In this document: positions 35,976 through 43,470 of the stretch, in pieces
Position numbering within the stretch: position 1 is the stretch's first letter
Layout of the letters: each line of letters opens with the position of its first letter
Source: Alphaproteobacteria bacterium
GTDB taxonomy: Bacteria; Pseudomonadota; Alphaproteobacteria; Micropepsales; Micropepsaceae
Length of the DNA stretch: 64,000 nt
Assembly: GCA_003139615.1 (NCBI GenBank)
Contig: PLJH01000032.1
Location: 130,722-194,721, forward strand
Direction of reading: 5' to 3'
Position numbers and translations under genes: made by a program
Notes under the pieces: model-generated
The model's database searches: none
The model's input: only the letters and a program-made list of their open reading frames with translations
Told to the model about the DNA's origin: nothing

Positions 35976-37792
35976 TCGCGACGAACGATTTCGTCGTCAA
36001 ATTCGCCAATGTGAACGGCTCGGGCTCGGCGAGCGCCAACGAGCTGTTTGCAAAATGCGTGCTGCGCATGGGCGTGCCGGTCGCATCGCGCAACATCTTC
36101 CCGTCGAACATTCAGGGCCTGCCGACCTGGTACGAAGTGCGCATTTCCGCGGCGAACTGGCTCGGACGGCGGGGCGGCGTGGACCTGATGGTCGCGATGA
36201 ACCCGCAGACCTGGGACAAGGACGTCGCCTCCATCGATCCCGGCGGTTACCTGTTCTACGATTCGACCAAGCCGTTGCCGCCGTCGAAGTTCCGCGAGGA
36301 CACCAATTCGATCGGTGTGCCGCTGACCGACATCTGCAACCGCAATTATACGGATCCGCGCCAGCGCCAATTGTTCAAGAATATCATCTATATCGGCGCG
36401 CTGGCGTCGCTGCTTTCGATCGAACCCAAGGTCGTCGAAGACGCGATTGCGGCGCAGTTCCAGGGCAAGGAAAAGCTTATCGCGCCCAACGTAAAAGCGT
36501 TCCGGCTCGGCTACGACTATGCGGGCGAACATCTCGCAGGCGCCTGCGGCCTCAAGCTCGAGCGCGCAAATGAAGTCGGCGACCGCATTTTTATCGGCGG
36601 CAACGATGCGGCCGCTCTCGGCTGCGTCTATGGCGGTGCGACGGTCGCGGCGTGGTACCCGATCACCCCCTCCACCTCGCTTGCGGAAGAGTTCGGCAAT
36701 CATTGCCGCGAATTCCGCGTGGATCCCGAAACGAAAGAGCATCGCTACGCCATCGTGCAGGCGGAAGACGAGATCGCCGCCATCGGCATGGTGATTGGCG
36801 CGGGCTGGAACGGCGCACGCGCCTTCACTGCCACCTCCGGCCCCGGCATTTCGCTGATGCAGGAATTCTTCGGGCTTGCCTATTTCGCGGAAATTCCCGC
36901 CGTGATCTTCGACATCCAGCGCGGCGGACCTTCCACCGGCATGCCGACGCGCACGCAGCAATCCGACATCCTCCTCTGTGCCTATGCGAGCCATGGCGAC
37001 ACAAAGCATGTGCTGCTGTTCCCCAAGGACCCGGGCGAGGCGTTCACTTTCGCGGCCGACGCTTTCGACCTGGCCGAGCGGTTGCAGACTCCCGTCTTCG
37101 TGATGATGGATCTCGACATCGGCATGAACGACTGGCTGGTCCCGCCGCTCGAATGGGACGATTCGCGACGCTACGACCGCGGCAAGATCATGAGCCGTGA
37201 CGAGTTGGAGGCGGGAAAGATTTTCGGCCGCTATCTCGACGTCGACGGCGATGCGATCCCCTATCGCACTTTGCCCGGTACGCACCCGACCAAGGGCTCC
37301 TATTTTACGCGCGGCACGTCGCGCGACCGCTTCGCGAAATACAGCGAAGAGGGTGCTGTCTATGTCGACAACATGCAGCGCCTGCTGCGCAAGATCGATA
37401 CGGCCAAGAGCCTCGTTCCCGCGCCCATCCGCCATGACGCCAAACAGAAGGCGCGTTTCGGCGTCATCTATTACGGCTCGACGACTGTCGCGATGGAAGA
37501 AGCGCTTGCCGCACTCGAAGCGCAGGGTTTGCATCTCGACACGTTGCGGGTGCGCGCTTTTCCTTTCTCCGAGGACGTTAACGAGTTCATCAACGCACAT
37601 GACCAGGTTTTCGTCGTGGAGCAGAACCGCGATGCGCAGTTTCAGAAGCTGCTCGTCAACGAGTGTGCCGTCGATCCGGCACGCACGATCTCGATCCTGC
37701 ATTATGACGGCACGCCCATCACGGCACGCTTTATCACGGGCGCGATTGCCGATCGCATGAATCTGAATCAGCGCCAAGAGGCCGCGGAATGA
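35960..37792 (+). CDS. korA: 2-oxoacid:acceptor oxidoreductase, gamma-alpha fusion subunit
   Basis: 610 residues. N-terminal gamma domain (about 1-190: VNGSGSASANELFAKCVLRMGVPVASRNIFPSNIQGLPTWYEVRIS) fused to the alpha (pyrimidine-binding) domain starting AAALGCVYGGATVAAWYPITPSTSLAE; later TSGPGISLMQEFFGLA and GGPSTGMPTRTQQSD. The fused gamma-alpha order is that of KorA/2-oxoglutarate-type or branched oxidoreductases, which convert a 2-oxoacid plus CoA to acyl-CoA, carbon dioxide and reduced ferredoxin. Start ATG 35960 lies inside the end of the flavoprotein gene; the stop overlaps korB by four bases. Confidence 0.92.
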   Translation: MPEPIVATNDFVVKFANVNGSGSASANELFAKCVLRMGVPVASRNIFPSNIQGLPTWYEVRISAANWLGRRGGVDLMVAMNPQTWDKDVASIDPGGYLFYDSTKPLPPSKFREDTNSIGVPLTDICNRNYTDPRQRQLFKNIIYIGALASLLSIEPKVVEDAIAAQFQGKEKLIAPNVKAFRLGYDYAGEHLAGACGLKLERANEVGDRIFIGGNDAAALGCVYGGATVAAWYPITPSTSLAEEFGNHCREFRVDPETKEHRYAIVQAEDEIAAIGMVIGAGWNGARAFTATSGPGISLMQEFFGLAYFAEIPAVIFDIQRGGPSTGMPTRTQQSDILLCAYASHGDTKHVLLFPKDPGEAFTFAADAFDLAERLQTPVFVMMDLDIGMNDWLVPPLEWDDSRRYDRGKIMSRDELEAGKIFGRYLDVDGDAIPYRTLPGTHPTKGSYFTRGTSRDRFAKYSEEGAVYVDNMQRLLRKIDTAKSLVPAPIRHDAKQKARFGVIYYGSTTVAMEEALAALEAQGLHLDTLRVRAFPFSEDVNEFINAHDQVFVVEQNRDAQFQKLLVNECAVDPARTISILHYDGTPITARFITGAIADRMNLNQRQEAAE

Positions 37793-38841
37793 CCTACATC
37801 ACCAAACCCAAACTGCGTCATCCGGGCCTGCCGAAAAACAATCTCGGCTTCACCCATCGCGATTATGAAGGCTCGATCTCGACTCTGTGCGCCGGCTGCG
37901 GCCACGATTCGATCAGCGCATCCCTGATCCAGGCTTGCTTCGAACTCGACATCGAGCCTCATCGCGTGGCGAAACTGTCGGGCATCGGCTGCTCGTCGAA
38001 GACGCCCGACTATCTCCTGGGCAACAGCCATGGCTTCAACAGCGTGCATGGCCGCATGCCGTCGGTGCTGACGGGCGCCAACCTCGCCAATCGCGACCTG
38101 ATCTATATGGGCATTTCCGGCGACGGCGATTCCGCGTCCATCGGTCTCGGCCAATTCGCCCATTGCGTGCGCCGCGGCGTGAACATGGTCTATATCTGCG
38201 AGAACAACGGCGTTTACGGCCTGACGAAAGGCCAATTCTCCGCGACCGCCGATAAAGGCTCGAAGAGCAAGACGGCGGTGAACAGCGATTCGCCCATCGA
38301 TCTGGTGAGCCTTGCGTTGATCCTGGGTGCAACCTTCGTGGCGCGCAGCTTTTCCGGCGACAAAAAGCAGTTGATACCGCTGCTCAAGGCCGCAATCACG
38401 CATCGCGGCTCGGCCGTCATCGATGTCGTGAGCCCCTGCGTGCAGTTCAACAACAATCCCGCCTCGACGAAATCCTATGATTTCGTGCGCGAGCACAATG
38501 AAGCGGTGAACCGGCTCGATTTCATCGAACCGCGCGCCCAGATCACAGTCGATTACGAACCGGGAACGGTCGAGATCGTCACCCAGCACGACGGCTCGCA
38601 ACTCAAGCTCTCGAAGCTCCACGGCAGCTACGATGCGCGCGATCGCGTGGCCGCGATGACCTATCTGCAGGAACATCATGCGAAGGGCGAAGTCGTGACG
38701 GGACTGCTTTACCTCGATCCCGAACCCGAAGACCTGCATGCGCATCTGAACACGATCGCCACGCCGCTCAACACACTCGGCGAAAAAGAACTGTGTCCTG
38801 GCGCGAAGAAATTGGCGGACGTCAACGAGTCTTATCGGTAG
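37789..38841 (+). CDS. korB: 2-oxoacid:acceptor oxidoreductase, beta (thiamine diphosphate) subunit
   Basis: 350 residues. LCAGCGHDSISASL (cluster-binding Cys pair), SGIGCSSKTP, HGRMPSVLTGANLANRDLIYMGISGDGDSASIGLGQFAH (GDG...N thiamine diphosphate motif) and ENNGVYGLTKGQ are intact. Together with korA it makes the catalytic complex; electrons likely pass to the ferredoxin domain of the GltD-like protein. Start overlaps korA by four bases (ATGA). Substrate (2-oxoglutarate or another) cannot be read from sequence alone. Confidence 0.93.
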   Translation: MTYITKPKLRHPGLPKNNLGFTHRDYEGSISTLCAGCGHDSISASLIQACFELDIEPHRVAKLSGIGCSSKTPDYLLGNSHGFNSVHGRMPSVLTGANLANRDLIYMGISGDGDSASIGLGQFAHCVRRGVNMVYICENNGVYGLTKGQFSATADKGSKSKTAVNSDSPIDLVSLALILGATFVARSFSGDKKQLIPLLKAAITHRGSAVIDVVSPCVQFNNNPASTKSYDFVREHNEAVNRLDFIEPRAQITVDYEPGTVEIVTQHDGSQLKLSKLHGSYDARDRVAAMTYLQEHHAKGEVVTGLLYLDPEPEDLHAHLNTIATPLNTLGEKELCPGAKKLADVNESYR

Positions 38842-38847
38842 CCTCGC

Positions 38848-39888
38848 TCAGGCCGTGGGCGTCCAGATCACATCGTCGATCTGGCGCGCGCCCGTCGCCA
38901 GCAGCACAAGCCGGTCGAAGCCCATCGCGACGCCGGAGGCGGGCGGCATATGGCCGAGAGCGGCCAGAAAATCCTCGTCGATCGGATAGCGTTCGCCATA
39001 GATGCGGGCTTTCTCATCCATCTCAACTGCAAAGCGGCGCCGTTGCTCGACGGCGTCGGTCAGTTCGCCGAAGCCGTTGGCAAGCTCTACTCCGCAAACA
39101 TAAAGCTCGAAACGTTCCGCCACGCGGGGATCGTGCGGCGTTGCGCGCGCCAGAGCAGCTTCGCAACGCGGATATTCGAAAAGAACCGTCGGCCGGCCAT
39201 TACCCAGCTGCGGCTCGGCCTTCGACACAAGGATTTTGCTGAAGATGTCGGCCCAGTTGTCGTTGGTCGCGATTTCGATCCCGGCCGCCACCGCGCTCGC
39301 GGCCAAGGCTTCGCGGTTGCCTTCCCCCTGCGGTGAGAGCGACGCGAACAGGTCGACACCGGCATGGATGCGGAACGCGTCGGCTACGCTGATGCGTTCG
39401 GGTTCGGCATGGGGATCGCAAACCCGCTCCCTGAATGCGAAAGCCTTCGCGCCTGTCGTGTCCGCGGCAAGGCACAAGATCGCCAGACAATCATCGATGA
39501 CGGCCGCGTAGGGCTCGTTCGCGCGATACCATTCAAGCATGACGAATTCCGGCGCATGCAGTGCCCCACGCTCGCGATTGCGGAAGACGCGGGCGAAATC
39601 GAAAATGCGCCGCTCGCCGGCGGCCAGAAGTTTCTTGCTCGCGAATTCGGGCGAGGTGTGGAGATAGCGCGTCTGTCGCGCGCCCCCTGTCGCGATCATC
39701 TCCGTCGCGAAAGCATGGAGATGCGCCTCGTTGCCGGGCGAAACCTGCAGTGCGCCGCATTCGACCTCAAGAAACCCGTCCTGCTCAAACCGTCCCCGGA
39801 TCGCGGTCTTGATGCGTCCGCGCGCGAGAAGCCGCAAACGGCGGTCCTCATGCACATGCGGCGACCACCATGGCGATGCTTGCGTCAC
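38848..39888 (-). CDS. epmA: EF-P lysine aminoacylase EpmA (PoxA/GenX)
   Basis: 346 residues, class-II lysyl-tRNA synthetase-like catalytic core without the anticodon domain. Motif 2 RIFDFARVFRNRERGALHAPEFVMLEWY and motif 3 ASGVAMGFDRLVLLATGARQIDDV are present. EpmA attaches (R)-beta-lysine to a Lys of elongation factor P. The target gene efp lies divergently 140 bases away and carries the modifiable Lys. No EpmB (lysine 2,3-aminomutase) gene is in the window. Confidence 0.93.
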   Translation of the reverse strand: MTQASPWWSPHVHEDRRLRLLARGRIKTAIRGRFEQDGFLEVECGALQVSPGNEAHLHAFATEMIATGGARQTRYLHTSPEFASKKLLAAGERRIFDFARVFRNRERGALHAPEFVMLEWYRANEPYAAVIDDCLAILCLAADTTGAKAFAFRERVCDPHAEPERISVADAFRIHAGVDLFASLSPQGEGNREALAASAVAAGIEIATNDNWADIFSKILVSKAEPQLGNGRPTVLFEYPRCEAALARATPHDPRVAERFELYVCGVELANGFGELTDAVEQRRRFAVEMDEKARIYGERYPIDEDFLAALGHMPPASGVAMGFDRLVLLATGARQIDDVIWTPTA

Positions 39889-40031
39889 GCGATTCTCCCT
39901 GGACCGCTAAACAAGCCAAATCCCTATCACGATCCGGCCGCCTGGGGGCGCCGGGCGCGTTGGCCGTCCAGCCCTTGGCCGAGGCCAATGGTGCTGCTAT
40001 GACCCCTGCCGCCAGTTTCCAGAGGTGACAA

Positions 40032-40601
40032 GTGGTTTCGGTGATTGCCAGTCAGATCCGCAAGGGTCAGGTCGTCGAGAAGGACGGAAAGCTCTACGTC
40101 GTGCTGACGGCCGAAAACACGCATCCCGGCAAAGGTACTCCCGTCACCCAGCTTGAAATGCGCCGCATCAGCGACGGCGTGAAGATCACAGACCGCTACA
40201 AAACGACGGACTCGATCGAGAAGGCCTTTGTCGAGGAGCGACCCTACAATTACCTCTACCATGATGGGGATCACTACATCTTCATGGATCCCGAGAACTT
40301 CGAGCAGATTTCGGTGCTCGAAAGCGTGATCGGAACGTCAGTGCCCTTTCTTCTCGAGAATATGGAAGTGCATCTCTCCACCCATAACGGCACGCCGATC
40401 TCGATCGAGCTGCCGGCGCGCGTGACGCTGGAAGTGAAGGAAACGGAACCGGTCACGAAAGGCCAGACGGCGTCGGGTTCGTTTAAGCCCGCGATATTAT
40501 CGAACGGCGTGCGCACGATGGTGCCGACCCATATCGTGCCAGGCGTGCGCATCGTGGTATTGACGGAAGATGGGTCCTATGTGGAACGCGCCAAGGATTG
40601 A
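40032..40601 (+). CDS. efp: Translation elongation factor P
   Basis: 189 residues from a GTG at 40032 behind GAGGTG. Three-domain EF-P; the loop that reaches the ribosomal peptidyl-transferase centre reads [10 protein letters not shown] with Lys at residue 34, the site EpmA modifies in gammaproteobacteria. Ends GSYVERAKD; the C-terminal [13 protein letters not shown] is intact. EF-P relieves stalling at polyproline stretches. Divergent from epmA, a pairing that supports both calls. Confidence 0.96.
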   Translation: MVSVIASQIRKGQVVEKDGKLYVVLTAENTHPGKGTPVTQLEMRRISDGVKITDRYKTTDSIEKAFVEERPYNYLYHDGDHYIFMDPENFEQISVLESVIGTSVPFLLENMEVHLSTHNGTPISIELPARVTLEVKETEPVTKGQTASGSFKPAILSNGVRTMVPTHIVPGVRIVVLTEDGSYVERAKD

Positions 40602-40610
40602 GCGGCGTGT

Positions 40611-40793
40611 TCACAGATACATAAAATAGAGAACCACGAACGCCACGAGAGCGAGTGCGAGGCTGATGCCGAGCACATAGCGCATGGAGCCGAGAGTCAC
40701 GGCCTGACGCGCGTCCGTCTTCCCGATGATCGTACCGCCATCGCTTGAACGATCGGTACGGATCGTATTCCGGCGGAAATCTGTGTCGGACAT
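40611..40793 (-). CDS. Small single-helix membrane protein, probable stress-regulon member
   Basis: 60 residues. Hydrophilic N-terminus (MSDTDFRRNTIRTDRSSDGG) and one C-terminal membrane helix (VLGISLALALVAFVVLYFMYL). Ribosome site GAAGGAG precedes the ATG. A perfect GGAAC-N16-CGTT EcfG-type promoter lies 67 bases upstream on the same strand, so it is probably part of the general stress regulon encoded next door. No family recognised. Confidence 0.75.
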   Translation of the reverse strand: MSDTDFRRNTIRTDRSSDGGTIIGKTDARQAVTLGSMRYVLGISLALALVAFVVLYFMYL

Positions 40794-40859
40794 ATTCTGC
40801 TCCTTCGGAAATTCGGCGGCGAACAGCCGCTGTCTCTTTTGTGAGATGTCTCTCTTGTA

Positions 40860-40884
40860 AACGGCCGCCCGCTTGGCCCGTTCC
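40860..40884 (-). promoter_or_regulatory. EcfG-type promoter (GGAAC-N16-CGTT)
   Basis: Minus strand: GGAAC at 40880-40884, 16-base spacer, CGTT at 40860-40863. It matches the alphaproteobacterial general-stress sigma consensus exactly and points at the small membrane protein gene starting at 40793. Confidence 0.8.
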
Positions 40885-41257
40885 GCAGAAATGACGAAAC
40901 ACCTCCGCCTCTAAGGGCGCCGGAGCATTTCAGTCCGAAGGGAGGGAAGTGAGCGGACACCCGATGCGGGGTGTCGAAGGGGCTGGGGCGTACCGGACCG
41001 GACGTCCGCTCGGATAATATAACGGCCTCCCCCCAAAGGGGTTCCAAAAAAATATTAGGAATTGTGGCGGTCGAATTTTGCGCGGCAAGCCTTTGAATTA
41101 TCGTTGTTTTCCGCGGCCACCGTTGGGCATGTCTTGGCGACGCCCTTAATGCAAATCTGCGGCAGGCTGTCGCATATTGTGGGAGGCGTTCAAAATGCGC
41201 CCGGCAACGCAGCGCACTGTTTCCTGTAGCGAGATTCTATCCGGAGGGGCTTTTCGC
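40885..41257. other. Non-coding gap with a possible nested hairpin
   Basis: No gene seen. At 40951-41011 an outer pair GAGCGGA/TCCGCTC encloses an inner hairpin GACACCC/GGGTGTC (40956-40975). It lacks a T run and is not a known family to me. The rest is AT-richer and lies downstream of the minus-strand DUF1328 gene. Confidence 0.4.
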
Positions 41258-41431
41258 TCAGACCGGCGGTTGACCCCGGAGTGCGCCGGAAAAAGCGTTG
41301 ATCACCAGCATGACCAGGAACACGAGCAGCAGAATTTTTGCGATGGTTCCGGCCAGGCCGGCCAAAGCAAAGAAACCCAGCACGCCGCACAACAACGCCA
41401 ACAAAAAGAAAACCAGTGCCCATCCAAGCAT
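41258..41431 (-). CDS. DUF1328 family small membrane protein 1
   Basis: 57 residues: MLGWALVFFLLALLCGVLGF, FALAGLAGTIAKILLLVFLV, then MLVINAFSGALRGQPPV. Two membrane helices with the GVLGF..AGxAxxIAKILxxVF pattern of DUF1328 (YtjA-like), small proteins common in stress regulons. CGAGGAG precedes the ATG. An imperfect EcfG-type promoter (GGAAA-N17-CGTT, 41457-41482) lies upstream. A paralogue sits on the other side of the stress locus at 45187. Confidence 0.85.
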   Translation of the reverse strand: MLGWALVFFLLALLCGVLGFFALAGLAGTIAKILLLVFLVMLVINAFSGALRGQPPV

Positions 41432-41456
41432 GAATAGACTCCTCGTCCTGTTCGCA

Positions 41457-41482
41457 AACGCGCCGCAGGAAGCGATGTTTCC
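41457..41482 (-). promoter_or_regulatory. Possible EcfG-type promoter (GGAAA-N17-CGTT)
   Basis: Minus strand: GGAAA at 41478-41482, 17-base spacer, CGTT at 41457-41460, 26 bases before the DUF1328 start. One mismatch to GGAAC, so less sure than the others. Confidence 0.45.
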
Positions 41483-41578
41483 CGAAGTTCCGGATTGCCC
41501 GTGGCGCCCGCTCTATCCGGCCGCATCGATTCAAGCGAACAAGCCTGTCGCGACGCAGCCGGGAGCCAGTCTTCGCTG

Positions 41579-42370
41579 CTAGGCGGCTTTGCGCTTGATC
41601 GGGTGGAAGAACAGCGCCTGCCCCACCGTCGCCTGCACGGTTTCCGGCAGGAACGGTTTGGCGATCAGATAGGTGGGCTCGGGCCTTTCGCCCGTGAGGA
41701 GCTTTTCCGGGTAGGCCGTGATGAAGATCACGGGAATATCGAAACTCGTGAGGATTTCGCTCACGGCATCGATGCCGGAGCCGCCCTCGCCAAGATTGAT
41801 GTCCGCAAGCACCAGACCCGGCTTCTTCGCGAGCGCCAGCTTCACCGCCTGATCGCGTGTCGCGGCCGTTCCGACAACTTCGTGGCCGAGTTCCGTGACC
41901 AGGTTCTCAAGATCGAGCGCGATGATCGGCTCGTCCTCGATGATCATCACTTTGGACACCAGTTCGCTCTCGATCGTGCGTTGTGCGTCGACGATCTCGC
42001 GCTCGACCGATTCGGCCGATTCTCCCAAAATTGTGCCGGTTTCCTCCAGGCTGAACGCCTCCACGGCCGTCAGGAGCAGGGCAGCCCGGCGCGACGACGA
42101 CAGCGACTGCAGACGTCCTTCCGGGGAGGGATTCGCAGGTGCACCCTCGTTGAGGTCGTCAAAATGCGCCGTGCTGGACCATATCTTGTGGAAGAGGGTG
42201 TAAAGCCCCACGCGAGGAGGGAGGCTCTCGTCCAACGCATGTTCGCCCGACAGCAGCGCCGTCAACGTGGCGCGGACATAGGCGTCACCTCCGGCCTGGG
42301 AGCCCGTCAAGGCACGGGCATATCTACGTAAGTACGGCAAATGCGGCGCAAGCGCTTGCGTCATGCTCAT
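41579..42370 (-). CDS. phyR: General stress response regulator PhyR
   Basis: 263 residues. N-terminal sigma-like domain (about 1-130: LRRYARALTGSQAGGDAYVRATLTALL and AALLLTAVEAFSLEETGTILG) fused to a C-terminal receiver: acidic IIEDEPIIALDLENL and phospho-acceptor D190 in LVLADINLGEGGSGIDAV, and IFITAYPEKLL. Phosphorylated PhyR binds the anti-sigma factor NepR, releasing EcfG. ATG 42370 follows GGGAG at seven bases. Divergent from nepR-ecfG; a GGAAC-N16-AGTT element lies upstream. Downstream gene DUF1328. Confidence 0.95.
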   Translation of the reverse strand: MSMTQALAPHLPYLRRYARALTGSQAGGDAYVRATLTALLSGEHALDESLPPRVGLYTLFHKIWSSTAHFDDLNEGAPANPSPEGRLQSLSSSRRAALLLTAVEAFSLEETGTILGESAESVEREIVDAQRTIESELVSKVMIIEDEPIIALDLENLVTELGHEVVGTAATRDQAVKLALAKKPGLVLADINLGEGGSGIDAVSEILTSFDIPVIFITAYPEKLLTGERPEPTYLIAKPFLPETVQATVGQALFFHPIKRKAA

Positions 42371-42412
42371 CAACCAGCTCCCTCGGTCGCTATTAACAAT
42401 TCCTAGGCAGAA

Positions 42413-42437
42413 AACTCTGGTTGGGGTGAAAAGTTCC
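42413..42437 (-). promoter_or_regulatory. Likely EcfG-type promoter of phyR (GGAAC-N16-AGTT)
   Basis: Minus strand: GGAAC at 42433-42437, 16-base spacer, AGTT at 42413-42416, 43 bases before the phyR start. One mismatch in the -10 part; back-to-back with the nepR promoter. Confidence 0.55.
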
Positions 42438-42445
42438 CTTCCGGC

Positions 42446-42470
42446 GGAACCTTAAGTCATGGGGGACGTT
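42446..42470 (+). promoter_or_regulatory. EcfG-type promoter of nepR-ecfG (GGAAC-N16-CGTT)
   Basis: GGAAC at 42446-42450, 16-base spacer, CGTT at 42467-42470, an exact match to the EcfG consensus and about 146 bases upstream of nepR. It implies autoregulation of ecfG, as known in other Alphaproteobacteria. Confidence 0.8.
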
Positions 42471-42616
42471 TGTCTAGCGAATGGGACGCCTGGGAAAGCG
42501 GGGGCTCTCGAAAAGCCGTTTGTGAATTTGGTCGGGCTTGGGACGCCTGCGCAACATTTGGAGTAAATGTAGTGGCAAGCGCGCCCCAACGTAGAGGCTG
42601 GGATATTCCATCCGTG

Positions 42617-42799
42617 ATGAAAGAACCGAAACCGGATCGTGAGAAAAATCGCACCGTGCGCGCAAGACAGCGCGCCATCGGCCGCGAACTCAGGCGTATT
42701 TACGACGACGTGGCCCGCGAGCCGGTGCCCGACGAATTCCTGGATTTGCTCCGCAAGATGGACGAACCGGGAAAAGATGGCGGGAGCGCCGGGTCATGA
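42617..42799 (+). CDS. nepR: Anti-sigma factor NepR
   Basis: 60 residues. The NepR helices are clear: RQRAIGRELRRIYDDVAREPVPDEFLDLLRKMD, the conserved core that holds EcfG or PhyR. Start ATG 42617 (GTG at 42614 also possible); a longer frame upstream crosses the promoter and is rejected. The stop overlaps ecfG by four bases (ATGA at 42796-42799), giving translational coupling of anti-sigma and sigma. Confidence 0.92.
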   Translation: MKEPKPDREKNRTVRARQRAIGRELRRIYDDVAREPVPDEFLDLLRKMDEPGKDGGSAGS

Positions 42800-43470
42800 C
42801 GGCTCCAAATCTCGCTGTCGGCGCATCGCACACGCCAAGGAACGACGACGGCGAGGCCGAAAGGTCGTTCAAGGCAGGTCTTGTCGAACTGATTCCGTTT
42901 CTTCGTGCCTTTGCGAGGTCGCTCTGCGGCAATCCGGAGATGGCCGACGACCTGGCGCAGGAGACGCTTGTCAAGGCGTGGCAAGCGCGGGAAATGTTCG
43001 CGCCCGGCACAAATCTCAAAGCGTGGCTTTTCACGATCCTGCGAAATCAGTTTTATTCCGACCGCCGCCGCGCGTGGCGCCAGGCGCCATGGGACCAGGA
43101 CGCTGCGGAACGTATTCCCGGATCGTCGGGAGAGCAGACTTGGGCGGCCGAATTGTCCGACACCGCGCGGGCCTTAACGAGCCTGTCCGACGAGCAGCGC
43201 GAGGCGTTGATTCTTGTCGGCGCCGGCGGATTTTCCTACGAAGATGCAGCAGCGATTTGTCATTGCGCCGTCGGCACGGTCAAAAGCCGTGTTGCACGTG
43301 CGCGCAAGACGTTGATCGCGATATTGGAAGGCGAAGACCCGCTGCCGCCGTCGGCACAGCCGGCGGAAGGAGACGCCGCAAATGAGATCATGGCGCAGTT
43401 GGATCGCCTCGCCCCCGTCGATGAACGAACCGTCGCAAAACGAAGAACCAAAGGCGCTCCTTCGCACTAG
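42796..43470 (+). CDS. ecfG: General stress sigma factor EcfG
   Basis: 224 residues, ECF15-type sigma factor. Region 2: LIPFLRAFARSLCGNPEMADDLAQETLVKAW; NLKAWLFTILRNQFYSDRRRAWR. Region 4: LTSLSDEQREALILVGAGGFSYEDAAAICHCAVGTVKSRVARAR. The tail after residue 180 (PPSAQPAEGD...) is longer than usual and overlaps the next gene. Coupled to nepR and followed by a sensor kinase. Directs transcription from GGAAC-N16/17-CGTT promoters, four of which occur around it. Confidence 0.95.
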   Translation: MTAPNLAVGASHTPRNDDGEAERSFKAGLVELIPFLRAFARSLCGNPEMADDLAQETLVKAWQAREMFAPGTNLKAWLFTILRNQFYSDRRRAWRQAPWDQDAAERIPGSSGEQTWAAELSDTARALTSLSDEQREALILVGAGGFSYEDAAAICHCAVGTVKSRVARARKTLIAILEGEDPLPPSAQPAEGDAANEIMAQLDRLAPVDERTVAKRRTKGAPSH

